A stretch of DNA of 64,000 nucleotides from Telmatospirillum sp. J64-1 (GTDB lineage Bacteria; Pseudomonadota; Alphaproteobacteria; Rhodospirillales; Magnetospirillaceae), in contig NZ_SBHN01000018.1 of NCBI RefSeq assembly GCF_006980715.1, forward strand, positions 1-64,000. Direction: 5' to 3'. Position 1 is the first letter of the stretch. The number at the start of each line of letters is the position of its first letter. Below the pieces are notes generated by a model that was not told the DNA's origin, searched no databases, and saw only the letters and a list, made by a program, of their open reading frames with translations. Both the position numbers and the translations under genes were made by a program. This document shows positions 17,540-30,672 of the stretch, one piece after another.

Positions 17540-17570
17540 GGAGAGAAGTCCCTTGGTCGTAAAGTGTCGC

Positions 17571-17598
17571 GGCCCCCGCCCTTTTCGGGTCGGGGGCC
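17571..17598 (-). other. hairpin between sucB and lpd
   Basis: GGCCCCCG (17571-17578) pairs with CGGGGGCC (17591-17598), with a further CCC/GGG inside. No T-run follows on the minus strand, so it is more likely an intercistronic mRNA hairpin than a terminator. Confidence 0.5.
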
Positions 17599-17611
17599 GG
17601 ATGTCAGATGA

Positions 17612-18841
17612 TTACATGTCCAGCAGGATGCGCTGCGGATCTTCCAGGCACTCCTTGACACGCACCAGGAAGGACACCGCCTCGCGGCCGTCGATGATGC
17701 GGTGGTCGTAGGACAGCGCCAGATACATCATCGGGCGGGCCTGGATCGAACCGTCGGGCATCACCATCGGGCGCATCATGGTCTTGTGCATGCCCAGGAT
17801 GGCCGATTGCGGGGGATTGAGGATCGGCGTGGACATCAGCGAGCCGTAGACGCCGCCATTGGAGATGGTGAAGGTGCCCCCCATCATCTCTTCCATGGTC
17901 AGCTTGCCGTCGCGGGCCTTCTTGCCGAAAGCGCCGATGGTCTTTTCCACCGTGGCGAAGGACATTTCGTCGGCATCGCGCAGCACCGGAACCACCAGAC
18001 CCTGGGGCGTGCCGACGGCAACGCCGATGTCGTAATGGTTCTTGTAGACGATGTCGTCGCCGTCGATCTCGGCATTGACCGCCGGCCATTCCTTCAGGGC
18101 GGTGATGCTGGCCTTCACGAAGAAGGACATGAAGCCGAGCTTCACGCCGTGCTTCTTCTCGAAGGCGTCCTTGTGCTGGTTGCGCAGTTCCATGATCGCC
18201 GTCATGTCCACCTCGTTGAAGGTGGTCAGCATGGCGGCGGTGTTCTGGGCTTCCTTCAGGCGCTCGGCGATACGCTTGCGCAGACGGGTCATGCGCACGC
18301 GCTCTTCGCGCTCGCCGGCGGCGCGCGGCGCGGCCGGGGCCTTGGCGGCGGGAGCCGGAGCGGCAGCGGGCTTCTCCATATGGCTCAGCACGTCACCCTT
18401 GGTCACGCGGCCGTCCTTGCCGGTACCGGCGATCTGGGCGGTATCCACGCCCGCATCTGCGGCGATCTTCTTGGCCGAAGGCATGGCCGGGGCGGAGCCC
18501 GGAGCGCTGGAGGCAGCGGCGGCGGGCTGCTGCGCGGGCTTGGCCGGTTCGACCGGCTTGGTGCCCGCGGGCGCAGCGGCGGTGGTGCTGGTGGCGGCGG
18601 CGCCACCGGCGGCGATGGCACCGAGCAGCGCGCCGACTTCGACGGTATCGCCTTCGTTGACGACGATCTCCGCCAGCGTGCCGGAAGCCGGCGCGTTGAC
18701 CTCGACGGTCACCTTGTCGGTTTCGAGCTCGACCAGCGGCTCATCCTGCTTGATGGCATCGCCCACCGCCTTGAACCACTTGGCAACCGTGGCCTCGGTG
18801 ACGGATTCGCCCAGAGCGGGCACAACAATTTGAGTCGACAT
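17612..18841 (-). CDS. sucB: dihydrolipoyl succinyltransferase, E2 of 2-oxoglutarate dehydrogenase
   Basis: The 409-residue protein has one lipoyl domain (Lys in ETDKVTVEV, near residue 43), an Ala/Pro-rich linker, a peripheral-subunit-binding domain (about residues 120-155) and a second linker. The C-terminal catalytic domain ends with [12 protein letters not shown], whose His and Asp are the active-site residues. It transfers succinyl groups from E1 to CoA. It lies 30 nt after sucA. Confidence 0.95.
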   Translation of the reverse strand: MSTQIVVPALGESVTEATVAKWFKAVGDAIKQDEPLVELETDKVTVEVNAPASGTLAEIVVNEGDTVEVGALLGAIAAGGAAATSTTAAAPAGTKPVEPAKPAQQPAAAASSAPGSAPAMPSAKKIAADAGVDTAQIAGTGKDGRVTKGDVLSHMEKPAAAPAPAAKAPAAPRAAGEREERVRMTRLRKRIAERLKEAQNTAAMLTTFNEVDMTAIMELRNQHKDAFEKKHGVKLGFMSFFVKASITALKEWPAVNAEIDGDDIVYKNHYDIGVAVGTPQGLVVPVLRDADEMSFATVEKTIGAFGKKARDGKLTMEEMMGGTFTISNGGVYGSLMSTPILNPPQSAILGMHKTMMRPMVMPDGSIQARPMMYLALSYDHRIIDGREAVSFLVRVKECLEDPQRILLDM

Positions 18842-18871
18842 TAGGGTATCAACCTCGTCTGGGTAGTCCGA

Positions 18872-21805
18872 TTACGGCAGGATATTGCTGAGCGCCGTAG
18901 CGCGGCGGAAAGGCTGGTGCAGCTTGTCGAGGGAAGTGCACAGCGCATCCTCGACAAGCTTGGCCTGCTCGGCATTGTGGACCTTGAGCGAGCCGGTCGC
19001 GGGCGAAGCCGAGGCGCGGCGGCCGGAATAGCTGGCGCGCTTGGCCTTGTGGCCGCCGATTTCCTCCAGGGCGTATTCCAGGCGGCGATCGACGAAGGTC
19101 CAGGGGCCCATATTGGCCGGTTCTTCCTGGCACCACACCACTTCGGCATTCTTGTAGCGCGACAGCTGCTTCTGGATGGTCGCATGCGGCCAGGGATAGA
19201 GCTGCTCGATGCGCACGATGGCGACATCGTTCAGGCCGCGCTTCTCGCGCTCCTCGGCCAGATCGTAATAGACCTTGCCCGAGCACAGCACGACGCGGCG
19301 GATGGCTTCATCGGCCACCAGATTGGTCGAGGTTTCGGGCAGCACGCGGCGGAAGCGCGAACCGGTGGCGAAATCTTCCAGGTTCGAGACGCAGAGCTTG
19401 TGACGCAGCAGCGACTTGGGCGTCATCATCACCAGCGGCTTGCGGAAGTTGCGGCGGATCTGGCGGCGCAGCGCGTGATAGTAGTTGGCCGGGGTGGTGC
19501 AGTTGCAGACCTGCCAATTGTCCTCGGCGGCCAACTGCAGATAGCGCTCCCAACGGGCCGAGCTGTGTTCCGGCCCCTGGCCTTCATAGCCGTGCGGCAG
19601 CAGGATGGTCAGGCCGGAGACGCGCAGCCACTTGGATTCGGCCGAGGAGATGAACTGGTCGAAGATCACCTGGGCGCCATTGGCGAAGTCGCCGAACTGG
19701 CCTTCCCAGATGGTCAGGCCGTGGGGCTCGGCCAGCGAGTAGCCGTATTCGAAGCCCAGCACGCCCTCTTCCGACAGCAAGGAATCGATGACCTCGTAAC
19801 GGGCCTGACCGTCCTTGATGTTGTTCAGAGGGATGAAGCGGTTTTCGGTTTCCTGGTCGATCAGCACCGAATGGCGCTGCGAGAAGGTGCCGCGGCCGAC
19901 ATCCTGGCCCGACAGGCGGACCGGCGTGCCTTCCGCCAGCAGGGTGCCGAAAGCCAGCGCCTCGGCGGTCGCCCAGTCGATGCCCTTGCCCGTCTCGATG
20001 GCCTTCTTCTTGGCTTCGAGCTGGCGCAGGATCTTGCGGTTGACGTTGAAGCCCTCGGGCACCTCGGTCAGCTTCAGACCGACATCCTTCAGCACCGCCA
20101 GGTCCACGTCGGTGCGCTCTTCGCGGAATTCCTCTTCCTCGTTAAGCTGCGCCAGACCGGTCCAGCGGCCCTCGAACCAGTCCGCCTTGTTGGGGCGGAA
20201 GTTGGAGGCGGCCTGGAATTCCTCTTCCATGCGCGCCTGGAAGGCGCTGACCAAGCCGTTGGCCTCGTCCTCGCTCAGCACACCGGCGCTCACCAGCTTC
20301 TGGGCATAGATCTGGCGGGTGGTCGGATGCTGGGCGATCTTGCGATACATCAGCGGCTGGGTGAATGCCGGTTCATCGCTTTCGTTATGGCCGTGGCGGC
20401 GATAGCAGATCATGTCGATCACCACGTCCATCTTGAAGGTCTGACGGAACTCGGTGGCGATACGGGCGACATGGACCACGGCTTCCGGGTCGTCGGCATT
20501 GACGTGGAAGATCGGGCAGGCAGCCATCTTCGCGATGTCCGAGGAATACGGACCCGAACGCGAATATTGCGGCAGCGTGGTGAAGCCGATCTGGTTGTTG
20601 ATGATGACGTGGACCGTGCCGCCGGTGGTGTAGCCTTCGATCTGGCTCATGGCGAAGCATTCGGCCACGACGCCCTGACCGGCGAAGGCGGCGTCGCCAT
20701 GCAGCAGGATCGCCATCACCTTGCTGCGGTCGGTGTCATCGAGCTGGGTCTGCTTGGCGCGAACCTTGCCCAGCACCACCGGATTGACGACTTCCAGATG
20801 CGACGGGTTGGCGGTCAGCGACAGATGGACCACCTGGCCGTCGAAATCGCGGTCGGCCGAGGTGCCGAGATGGTACTTCACGTCACCCGAACCCTGGACG
20901 TCCGACGGATTGGCCGGGTTGCCCTGGAATTCCGAGAAGATCGCCCGATAGGGCTTCTGCATGACATTGGCCAGCACGTTCAGGCGGCCGCGATGGGCCA
21001 TGCCCAGGACCACGTCCTGCACGCCGAGCTGCGCGCCGCGCTTCAGGATCTGTTCCAGCGCGGGAATCAGGCTTTCGCCGCCTTCCAGGCCGAAGCGCTT
21101 GGTGCCGGTATACTTCATCTGCAGGAAGCGCTCGAAGCCCTCGCCCTCGGTCAGGCGCTCGAGAATGGCGCGCTTGCCGCGGTCGGTGAATTCGGTGTGG
21201 TTGTGGATGCTTTCGATGCGCTTCTGGATCCAGGCCTTCTGCTCGGGATCCTGGATATGCATGAATTCGACGCCGATGGTGCCGCAATAGGTTTCCTGCA
21301 GCGCCCGGATGATCTGGCGCAGGGTCGCCGTTTCCAGGCCCAGTACGTTGTCGATGAAGATTTCGCGGTCGAGATCGGCCTCGGTGAAGCCGTAGCTGCG
21401 GTAATCGAGTTCCGGATGGGGCGCGCGCACCATCAGGCCCAGGGGATCAAGATTGGCCTGCAAATGGCCCCGCACGCGATAGGCGCGGATCAGCATCAGG
21501 GCGCGGATCGAATCCAGCACCGCATTGCGCACGCCTTCGGCCGACAGGTCGCCACCGGTGGCGGCCGGACGGGTCATGACAGGCGCGGCGTCCTCGCCGT
21601 TGACGATCACCGAAGCGTGATGCCTGGACCAGCTCGCCCCCTGCAATTCCTGCAGCATGGCGCGGCCATCTTCATGGAGTTCCTCGAAGAACGTGACCCA
21701 GCTGGGGTCGACCGAGGACGGATCCTCGACGTATCGGGTATAGAGCTCGGCAATGAACGTCGCGTTCTGGCCGGTCAGGAAGGTGGTCTCGAGCTGTCGT
21801 GCCAT
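18872..21805 (-). CDS. sucA: 2-oxoglutarate dehydrogenase E1
   Basis: The 977-residue thiamine-diphosphate enzyme decarboxylates 2-oxoglutarate and reductively succinylates E2. Family marks include the GMAHRGRLNVLANV segment near residue 270, the DVVIDMICYRRHGHNE segment of the cofactor site and the C-terminal WCQEEPANMGPW. The N-terminal peptide resembles the E2-binding segment of other E1 proteins. The order sucD-sucA-sucB is the usual alphaproteobacterial one. Confidence 0.96.
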   Translation of the reverse strand: MARQLETTFLTGQNATFIAELYTRYVEDPSSVDPSWVTFFEELHEDGRAMLQELQGASWSRHHASVIVNGEDAAPVMTRPAATGGDLSAEGVRNAVLDSIRALMLIRAYRVRGHLQANLDPLGLMVRAPHPELDYRSYGFTEADLDREIFIDNVLGLETATLRQIIRALQETYCGTIGVEFMHIQDPEQKAWIQKRIESIHNHTEFTDRGKRAILERLTEGEGFERFLQMKYTGTKRFGLEGGESLIPALEQILKRGAQLGVQDVVLGMAHRGRLNVLANVMQKPYRAIFSEFQGNPANPSDVQGSGDVKYHLGTSADRDFDGQVVHLSLTANPSHLEVVNPVVLGKVRAKQTQLDDTDRSKVMAILLHGDAAFAGQGVVAECFAMSQIEGYTTGGTVHVIINNQIGFTTLPQYSRSGPYSSDIAKMAACPIFHVNADDPEAVVHVARIATEFRQTFKMDVVIDMICYRRHGHNESDEPAFTQPLMYRKIAQHPTTRQIYAQKLVSAGVLSEDEANGLVSAFQARMEEEFQAASNFRPNKADWFEGRWTGLAQLNEEEEFREERTDVDLAVLKDVGLKLTEVPEGFNVNRKILRQLEAKKKAIETGKGIDWATAEALAFGTLLAEGTPVRLSGQDVGRGTFSQRHSVLIDQETENRFIPLNNIKDGQARYEVIDSLLSEEGVLGFEYGYSLAEPHGLTIWEGQFGDFANGAQVIFDQFISSAESKWLRVSGLTILLPHGYEGQGPEHSSARWERYLQLAAEDNWQVCNCTTPANYYHALRRQIRRNFRKPLVMMTPKSLLRHKLCVSNLEDFATGSRFRRVLPETSTNLVADEAIRRVVLCSGKVYYDLAEEREKRGLNDVAIVRIEQLYPWPHATIQKQLSRYKNAEVVWCQEEPANMGPWTFVDRRLEYALEEIGGHKAKRASYSGRRASASPATGSLKVHNAEQAKLVEDALCTSLDKLHQPFRRATALSNILP

Positions 21806-21865
21806 TTCTCGGTCGGCGAGGCCCTTTTCCTGCCCCGCCCCCTGGGTTTGGGTTTCGCCACGTCC

Positions 21866-21894
21866 GGCACCGCCGGGTTTGCCCCTGCGGTGCC
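21866..21894. other. hairpin in the sucD-sucA intercistronic space
   Basis: GGCACCGC (21866-21873) pairs with GCGGTGCC (21887-21894). A second weaker hairpin is GGTCCC/GGGACC at about 21931-21966. The 191-nt space holds no gene and no T-run after either hairpin on the minus strand. Confidence 0.4.
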
Positions 21895-21996
21895 GTCCGT
21901 ATCGTTCGCGGGATTACGCCCGCTTCATAAACTCGGTCCCTTGAACGACATGTTCCAGAGGGGACCGTCCTTCTTCCCTAAGCCCTAAAGGACCAA

Positions 21997-22871
21997 TCAG
22001 CCCTTGAGGACCTTGAGCATGGTGCTGCCCAGGGCCGCCGGGCTGTCGGCGACGGTGATGCCGGCCGAACGCATGGCCTCCATCTTGTCGCCCGCGCCGC
22101 CCTTGCCACCGGAGATGATGGCGCCGGCATGGCCCATGCGGCGGCCCGGAGGCGCCGTGACACCGGCGATGAAGCCGACGACGGGCTTCTTCACCTTGGA
22201 CTGCTTCAGGAACTCGGCACCCTCTTCCTCGGCGGTGCCGCCGATTTCGCCGATCATGATGATCGCCTGGGTCTCGTCGTCGCCGAGGAACAGGTCCAGG
22301 GCATCGACGAAGTTGGTGCCGTTGATCGGGTCGCCGCCGATGCCGATGCAGGTGGTCTGGCCCAGGCCGGCGGCGGTGGTCTGCGCGACGGCTTCATAGG
22401 TCAAGGTGCCCGAGCGGGAGACGATGCCGATCTTGCCGCGCTGGTGGATGTGACCGGGCATGATGCCGATCTTGCATTCGCCGGGGGTGATGACACCGGG
22501 GCAGTTCGGGCCGATCAGGCGGCTCTTCGAACCGGCCAGGGCGCGCTTGACCGGGGCCATGTCCAGCACCGGGATGCCTTCGGTGATGCAGACGATCAGT
22601 TCGATCTCGGCATCGATGGCTTCCAGGATGGCGTCGGCGGCGAACGGCGGCGGAACGTAGATGACCGAGGCATTGGCGTCGGTCTTGTCCTTGGCCTCGG
22701 CGACGGTGTTGAACACCGGCAGGTCCAGGTGGGTGGTGCCGCCCTTACCGGGGGTCACGCCGCCGACCATCTTGGTGCCGTAGGCGATGGCCTGTTCCGA
22801 GTGGAAGGTGCCCTGCGCGCCGGTGAAGCCCTGGCAGATAACCTTCGTGTTGGAATTGACGAGAACGGCCA

Positions 22872-22872
<1 letters not shown>
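21997..22872 (-). CDS. sucD: succinyl-CoA synthetase alpha subunit
   Basis: The 291-residue subunit binds CoA and carries the phosphohistidine. Seen are the CoA motif [11 protein letters not shown] near residue 15, the PPPFAADAI segment, the catalytic His region in [12 protein letters not shown] near residue 245, and the [15 protein letters not shown] segment. Its start overlaps the sucC stop as TAATG, so the two subunits are translationally coupled. Confidence 0.96.
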
Positions 22873-24068
<1,196 letters not shown>

Positions 24069-24089
24069 GAAGGATGCTCCCCCTGGAGA

Positions 24090-25439
<1,350 letters not shown>

Positions 25440-26570
25440 TCAGGTCAGATGCTCGCTCCCGACATAATCCTCCGACTGCATCTCCATCAGGCGCGATACG
25501 GTGCGCTGGAACTCGAACGCCCCGTCGCCGCGCGGATAGAGCTTTTCGGGCGGCGCGGCGGCCGAGCAGATCAGCGTCACCTTGTGCTCGTAAAGGGCAT
25601 CGATCAGGTTGACGAAGCGCTTGGCCTGGTCGCGATTCGCCGGTCCCAGTTCCGGAATGTTCGAGATCAGGATCGTGTGGTAATGGGTCGCCAGCGCCAG
25701 GTAATCGGCCGCTCCCAGCGGCCGGGCGCAGAGTTCTTCGAAGGTGAAGCGCGCCACCCCGTCGGCGGCCACGGGAACCTCCAGGCTGCGGCCCTGCACG
25801 GCAATGCTCTCGCGCTGGCCCGTGCGGCCGCCCGACAGCCGCAGGAAGGCCTCGTCCAGCGCAGCCTGCGCCGCCGTGTCCAGCGGCGTGTGATAGACCC
25901 GCAGGCCCCGCTTGCGCCCCAGCCGGTAATCGCGCTCGCTGTCCAGCTCCAGGATGTCCATCTTGGACTTGATCAGGCTGATGAAGGGCAGGAAGCGGTC
26001 GCGCTGCAAGCCGTCCTTGTAGAGGTCGTCCGGCGCGCGGTTGGAGGTCGCGACCATCACCACGCCGTTGTCGAACAGGCATTGGAACAGCCGCCCCAGG
26101 ATCATGGCATCGGCGATGTCGTGGACCTGCAATTCGTCGAAGCACAGCAGCCAGGCTTCCTCGGCGATGCTGCGCGCCAGGCGCGGAATGGGATCGCCGT
26201 TGCTGCCCTTGTTGGCCTGGCGCCAGGCATGCAGCTCGGCATGGACGTCGCGCATGAATTCGTGGAAATGGACCCGGCGCTTGCCGGGAATTTCCGCCGT
26301 GGCGAAGAACAGGTCCATCAGCATGGACTTGCCGCGCCCCACCTCCCCGAAGATGTAGAGGCCGGGCGGCGGTGGCGGTTCCTCGCGGCGGCGGCCCAGC
26401 GAGATGCCGAACCGGGCCAGCCAGCCACTTTCCCCCTGGGATGGGCGGTAATGGGCGAGAGCGTTGTGCAGGCTCTGCAATTTCTCGGCGGCCAGGGCCT
26501 GCGCCGTGTCGGGCTTCAGGTCGCCGGCAGCCAGCTTCGCGCGATAGGCGGAAAGGGGTCCATTGGTCAT
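25440..26570 (-). CDS. zapE: cell division ATPase ZapE (AFG1 family)
   Basis: The 376-residue AAA-type ATPase has Walker A in GEVGRGKSMLMD near residue 78, Walker B in LLCFDELQVHD near residue 145, and the AFG1 segment FHEFMRDVH between them. ZapE associates with the division ring in E. coli; mitochondrial AFG1 aids respiratory-complex turnover. Its place beside mdh and sdh is common in alphaproteobacteria. It is divergent from the small lipoprotein gene. Confidence 0.9.
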   Translation of the reverse strand: MTNGPLSAYRAKLAAGDLKPDTAQALAAEKLQSLHNALAHYRPSQGESGWLARFGISLGRRREEPPPPPGLYIFGEVGRGKSMLMDLFFATAEIPGKRRVHFHEFMRDVHAELHAWRQANKGSNGDPIPRLARSIAEEAWLLCFDELQVHDIADAMILGRLFQCLFDNGVVMVATSNRAPDDLYKDGLQRDRFLPFISLIKSKMDILELDSERDYRLGRKRGLRVYHTPLDTAAQAALDEAFLRLSGGRTGQRESIAVQGRSLEVPVAADGVARFTFEELCARPLGAADYLALATHYHTILISNIPELGPANRDQAKRFVNLIDALYEHKVTLICSAAAPPEKLYPRGDGAFEFQRTVSRLMEMQSEDYVGSEHLT

Positions 26571-26675
26571 GGTGGCGCGAGCTTACCCACTCGCGGCCGT
26601 CCCGCCAAGGGTGTCTTCCGTCCAAGCCCGCCTTGACGGATAATGGCCGTTCGTTCTCTCCAGCCGGACATCCCC

Positions 26676-26945
26676 ATGCGCCTTCTCCTCTCCGCCCCGC
26701 TCCTCGCCTTGCTGGTCACCGGCTGCGCCGAAGCGCCCTTCGTCGAAACGCCCTTCCCCGTCATCCGCCATGACTCGGCCCTGGCCGTCTGCCATACCTC
26801 CGACGCCGAACGCGCCGCCATCGATGAAGCCGCCGAGGAAGGCTGCGCCAAGCTGGGCAAGACCGCCGTCTTCCGCAGCCAGGAAAACCTGCAATGCCGC
26901 ATCAGCGCCCCCAGCCGCTCCCATTACGAATGCGTGGCGCCATAA
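26676..26945 (+). CDS. small predicted lipoprotein of unknown function
   Basis: The 89-residue protein starts with a lipoprotein signal (MRLLLSAPLLALLVTGC) whose lipobox Cys is at residue 17. Three further cysteines follow in the mature part (AVCHTSD, EEGCAKLG, LQCRIS) with one more in the tail YECVAP. It has no recognised domain. The ATG at 26676 is preferred to an earlier one at 26643, which would put the signal 11 residues inside. Confidence 0.65.
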   Translation: MRLLLSAPLLALLVTGCAEAPFVETPFPVIRHDSALAVCHTSDAERAAIDEAAEEGCAKLGKTAVFRSQENLQCRISAPSRSHYECVAP

Positions 26946-26991
26946 GGGACTGACCCACTGGGCCGCCTCGAAGCATGATCCAACGCCCAAG

Positions 26992-27021
26992 AAAAAGGGC
27001 CGCCGGAAAATCCGGCGGCCC
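26992..27021 (-). terminator. terminator of the sdh operon
   Basis: An 11-bp perfect stem (26997-27007 with 27011-27021, GGGCCGCCGGA/TCCGGCGGCCC) is followed on the minus strand by TTTTT (26992-26996). It lies 29 nt past the sdhB stop. Confidence 0.88.
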
Positions 27022-27049
27022 TTGAAGGCTTGACCATCCTGCAGACGCC

Positions 27050-27829
27050 TTAGCGGCGCTCGATCATCTTTTCCTTGATCGACCCGATCGCCTTGGCGGG
27101 GTTGAGACCCTTGGGGCAAGTCTTGGTGCAATTCATGATGGTGTGGCAGCGATAGAGGCGGAAGGGATCTTCCAGCGCATCCAGGCGCTCGCCGGTATTC
27201 TCGTCGCGCGAATCGTGGATCCAGCGGGCCGCCTGCAGCAGGATGGCCGGGCCGAGATAACGGTCGCCGTTCCACCAATAGCTGGGGCAGCTGGTCTGGC
27301 AGCAGAAGCACAGGATGCATTCCCACAGGCCGTCGAGCTTGGCGCGCTCTTCCGGGCTCTGCAGCCGCTCGCGGTCCGGCGGCGGCGGGGTCTGGGTCTG
27401 CATGTAGGGCTTGATCGAGGCCAGCTGGGCATAGGGCACGGTCAGGTCGGGAACCAGGTCCTTGACCACCGGCATATGCGGCAGCGGGTAGATCTTGACG
27501 TCTTCCTTCACGTCCTCGATGGGCTTCAGGCAGGCCAGGGTATTGGTGCCGTCGATGTTCATCGCGCAGGAGCCGCAGATGCCTTCACGGCAGGAGCGGC
27601 GGAAGGTCAGCGTCGAGTCGATCTCGTTCTTGATCTTGATCAGCGCGTCCAGAACCATCGGGCCGCAATCGTCGAGATCGATCTCGTAGGTGTCCAGGCG
27701 CGGATTGGCCCCGGTATCGGGGTCGTAGCGGTAGATCTTGAAGACGCGCACATTCTTGGCGCCGGCGGGCGCCTTGTGGGTCTTGCCCTGCTGGACCCGG
27801 GAATTGGCGGGCAGAGCGAATTCAGCCAT
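27050..27829 (-). CDS. sdhB: succinate dehydrogenase iron-sulfur subunit
   Basis: The 259-residue subunit carries the three iron-sulfur clusters linking FAD to quinone. The 2Fe-2S ligands lie in [15 protein letters not shown], and the 4Fe-4S and 3Fe-4S ligands in [16 protein letters not shown] and [17 protein letters not shown]. It follows sdhA in the operon. Confidence 0.96.
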   Translation of the reverse strand: MAEFALPANSRVQQGKTHKAPAGAKNVRVFKIYRYDPDTGANPRLDTYEIDLDDCGPMVLDALIKIKNEIDSTLTFRRSCREGICGSCAMNIDGTNTLACLKPIEDVKEDVKIYPLPHMPVVKDLVPDLTVPYAQLASIKPYMQTQTPPPPDRERLQSPEERAKLDGLWECILCFCCQTSCPSYWWNGDRYLGPAILLQAARWIHDSRDENTGERLDALEDPFRLYRCHTIMNCTKTCPKGLNPAKAIGSIKEKMIERR

Positions 27830-27865
27830 GATCGGTTCCTCTAGTCTGCAAGAGGTTGACGCGCG

Positions 27866-29653
27866 TCAGTAGACGCGCGCCTTCGGCTCGATGTAATCGA
27901 TTTCGTCGGTCAGGGTCCAAGTATGCACCGGACGGTAGTCCAGCGTGACCTTGCCCTGATCGTCCACCCAGGCCAGCGAGTGCTTCATCCAGTTGACGTC
28001 GTCGCGGTCCTGGAAGTCTTCGCGGGCATGGGCGCCACGGCTTTCCTTGCGGGCTTCCGCCGAATGCAGGGTCGCCTGGGCGCAGGCCATCAGGTTTTCC
28101 AGCTCCAGCGCCTCGACGAGATCCGAGTTCCAGATCAGCGAACGGTCGGTGATCTTGATCGACGGCAGCATGCCGCGGACCTGGTCGATGTTGTTGCAGC
28201 CCTGGGCCAGCGATTCCTGGGTACGGAACACGGCGGCGTCGTTCTGCATGGTGCGCTGCATGCGGTCGCGGATGGCGGCGGTGGTTTCCGAGCCATTGGC
28301 ATTGCGCAGACGGTCGAAGCGGGCGATGGCGTAATCGCCGGCATCCTTCGGCAGCGGCTTGTGGGTCATGCCGGGCTTGATCAGCTCGGCGGCACGCAGG
28401 CCGGCGGCGCGGCCGAAGACCACGATGTCGAGCAGCGAGTTGGTGCCCAGGCGGTTGGCGCCGTGGACGGACACGCAGGCCGCCTCGCCGATGGCCATCA
28501 GGCCGGGGACGATGGCTTCCGGGTCGTCCTTGGTCGGACGCAGCACTTCGCCGTGATAGTTGGTGGGGATGCCGCCCATGTTGTAGTGGACGGTCGGCAG
28601 GACCGGGATCGGCTCCTTGGTCACATCCACGCCGGCGAAGATCTTGGCCGTCTCGGAAATGCCGGGCAGACGCAGGTTCAGCGTCTCGGCGCCCAGATGT
28701 TCCAGATGCAGATAGATATGGTCGTTCTGCTTGCCGACGCCACGGCCCTCGCGGATTTCCATGGTCATGGCGCGCGAGACGACATCGCGCGAGGCCAGGT
28801 CCTTGGCGGTCGGAGCATAACGCTCCATGAAGCGGTCGCCGTTGCTGTTGGTCAGGTAGCCGCCTTCGCCGCGTGCGCCTTCGGTGATCAGGCAGCCCGA
28901 GCCGTAGATGCCGGTGGGATGGAACTGCACGAATTCCATGTCCTGCAGCGGCAGGCCCGCGCGGGCCACCATGCCCTGGCCGTCGCCGGTGCAGGTATGG
29001 GCCGAGGTGCAGGAGAAATAGGCGCGGCCGTAGCCACCGGTCGCCAGCACCACCTGATGGGCCCGGAAGCGGTGCAGCGTGCCGTCGTCCAGGTTCCAGG
29101 CGACGACGCCGCGGCAGGCGCCGTCCTGATCCATGATCAGGTCGATGGCGAAATATTCGACCAGGAACTCGGCGTTATGCTTCAGGCACTGCTGATACAA
29201 CGTGTGCAGGATGGCATGGCCGGTACGGTCGGCGGCGGCGCAGGCGCGCTGCACCGGCTTTTCGCCGAAATTGGACATGTGGCCGCCGAAGGGGCGCTGA
29301 TAGATGCGGCCGTCCTCGGTGCGCGAGAAGGGAACGCCGAAATGCTCCAGCTCGTAGACCGCCGGAACGGCCTCGCGGCACATATATTCGATGGCGTCCT
29401 GGTCGCCCAGCCAGTCCGACCCCTTGACGGTGTCGTACATGTGCCAGCGCCAGTTGTCCTCGGCCATGTTGCCGAGCGAGGCGCCGATGCCGCCCTGGGC
29501 GGCGACGGTGTGGGAACGGGTCGGGAAGACCTTGGTGATGCAGGCGGTCTTCAGGCCCGCGGCGCCCATGCCGAGCGTGGCGCGCAGGCCGGCGCCGCCG
29601 GCACCGACGACGACCACGTCATAGGTATGGTCGATGATCTGGTACGAAGCCAT
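27866..29653 (-). CDS. sdhA: succinate dehydrogenase flavoprotein subunit
   Basis: The 595-residue subunit holds covalent FAD and oxidizes succinate to fumarate. Seen are [16 protein letters not shown], the FAD-linked His region [11 protein letters not shown] near residue 45, and the catalytic segment [20 protein letters not shown]. The ATG at 29653 (MASYQIIDH) gives the standard length. It lies 7 nt after sdhD. Confidence 0.96.
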   Translation of the reverse strand: MASYQIIDHTYDVVVVGAGGAGLRATLGMGAAGLKTACITKVFPTRSHTVAAQGGIGASLGNMAEDNWRWHMYDTVKGSDWLGDQDAIEYMCREAVPAVYELEHFGVPFSRTEDGRIYQRPFGGHMSNFGEKPVQRACAAADRTGHAILHTLYQQCLKHNAEFLVEYFAIDLIMDQDGACRGVVAWNLDDGTLHRFRAHQVVLATGGYGRAYFSCTSAHTCTGDGQGMVARAGLPLQDMEFVQFHPTGIYGSGCLITEGARGEGGYLTNSNGDRFMERYAPTAKDLASRDVVSRAMTMEIREGRGVGKQNDHIYLHLEHLGAETLNLRLPGISETAKIFAGVDVTKEPIPVLPTVHYNMGGIPTNYHGEVLRPTKDDPEAIVPGLMAIGEAACVSVHGANRLGTNSLLDIVVFGRAAGLRAAELIKPGMTHKPLPKDAGDYAIARFDRLRNANGSETTAAIRDRMQRTMQNDAAVFRTQESLAQGCNNIDQVRGMLPSIKITDRSLIWNSDLVEALELENLMACAQATLHSAEARKESRGAHAREDFQDRDDVNWMKHSLAWVDDQGKVTLDYRPVHTWTLTDEIDYIEPKARVY

Positions 29654-29660
29654 GGTCAGA

Positions 29661-30047
29661 TCAGCCTCCGAAGGCGACAAGCTTGAGGATGGAGACGGCG
29701 CAGAAAACGCCCAGGGCGACGGTCGCGAACTTGATCGCGATCAGGCTAGCCATCTTGGCGCCTTCGTTATGCACATAGTCCTCGATCACCACCTGCAGGC
29801 CGAGCTGGGCGTGGTAGAAGACGACGAAGACCAGCAGCAGCATCATGGTGGCGTTGCCGGGCGTGCCGAGCCAGGCGCTGAAGGTCGCGTAATCCGCGCC
29901 GATCAGGCCGATGACCGAAATCACGAACCACAGCGTCAGCGGCACCAGGGCCAGTCCGCTGAGACGCTGCCCCCACCAATGGCCGACGCCTTCCTTGGCA
30001 GAACCCAGGCCGCGCACGCGGCCGAGCGGAGTACGGAGGCTCCTCAT
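29661..30047 (-). CDS. sdhD: succinate dehydrogenase membrane anchor subunit D
   Basis: The 128-residue anchor has three membrane helices, with the N-terminal [16 protein letters not shown] and the central [17 protein letters not shown] that is typical of alphaproteobacterial and mitochondrial-like SdhD. It helps form the quinone and heme b sites with SdhC. Confidence 0.92.
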   Translation of the reverse strand: MRSLRTPLGRVRGLGSAKEGVGHWWGQRLSGLALVPLTLWFVISVIGLIGADYATFSAWLGTPGNATMMLLLVFVVFYHAQLGLQVVIEDYVHNEGAKMASLIAIKFATVALGVFCAVSILKLVAFGG

Positions 30048-30065
30048 TCTCTACTCTCCCCCTTC

Positions 30066-30449
30066 TCAGGCCGCCAGGCCGATGATCCAGGCCAGCACGG
30101 TCAGGACGGCGGTGGCGACCAGGACCACCTTGCCCGACAGATAGGCCTGCGGAATCTCATACCCCCAGCCGGCATCCCACAGCAGGTGACGGATACCGTT
30201 GCACAGATGGTAGAACAGCGCGACGGACCAGCCGAACATCAGGATGTAGCCGATGGGCGAGCCGATGAAGGATGTCACGGTGTCATAGGCGTCCGGCCCG
30301 TAGGCGGCGGCACCGAGCCACCAGGCCAGCAGCAGCGTGCCGACCGCCAGCGCCACGCCGGTGGCGCGGTGGGTGATCGACATGATTGCCAGCAGCGGCA
30401 GCTTGTAGATTTGCAAATGCGGAGAAAGTGGCCTGTTTCGCGGTGTCAT
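30066..30449 (-). CDS. sdhC: succinate dehydrogenase cytochrome b556 subunit
   Basis: The 127-residue protein has three helices, the quinone-site signature SPHLQIYKLPLLAIMSITHRATG and a heme b ligand His in HLCNGIRHLLWD. It is the first gene of sdhCDAB. A promoter with a perfect -35 lies upstream at 30503-30531. Confidence 0.94.
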   Translation of the reverse strand: MTPRNRPLSPHLQIYKLPLLAIMSITHRATGVALAVGTLLLAWWLGAAAYGPDAYDTVTSFIGSPIGYILMFGWSVALFYHLCNGIRHLLWDAGWGYEIPQAYLSGKVVLVATAVLTVLAWIIGLAA

Positions 30450-30502
30450 GGCAGAACGCCCCTTGCAACTGTCCGTTCGGGACCTTTTCGGCGATGGCGG
30501 AT

Positions 30503-30531
30503 GGTTTATCCCCTCGGACAGGCAGTGTCAA
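30503..30531 (-). promoter_or_regulatory. candidate sigma-70 promoter of sdhCDAB
   Basis: On the minus strand TTGACA (30531-30526) is followed after 17 nt by TAAACC (30508-30503). This would start transcription about 47 nt before the sdhC start codon. Confidence 0.5.
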
Positions 30532-30580
30532 CGTTCGGACACTACCCGTTCTGGCGGTTTTTTTACTGCCCTAAGAAATA

Positions 30581-30622
30581 GGGCCGCTTGGGAAGCCCTG
30601 ATCTCCGGCGGCCAAGCGGCCC
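30581..30622 (-). terminator. inverted repeat after the mesaconyl-CoA hydratase gene
   Basis: GGGCCGCTTGG (30581-30591) pairs with CCAAGCGGCCC (30612-30622) around a 20-nt loop, 50 nt after the gene. T-rich tracts flank it on both sides but none is an immediate long run, so termination is only likely. Confidence 0.4.
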
Positions 30623-30672
30623 ATATGTTTGTTTTGTAACATGCCGTCCGCGTGGGAACGGAAGGAAAATTT

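Noticed and set aside
18917-21988. A 1023-codon open frame on the plus strand
   Set aside because: It lies wholly opposite sucA, is His/Gln/Arg-rich and has no domain; it is the antisense shadow of a GC-rich gene.
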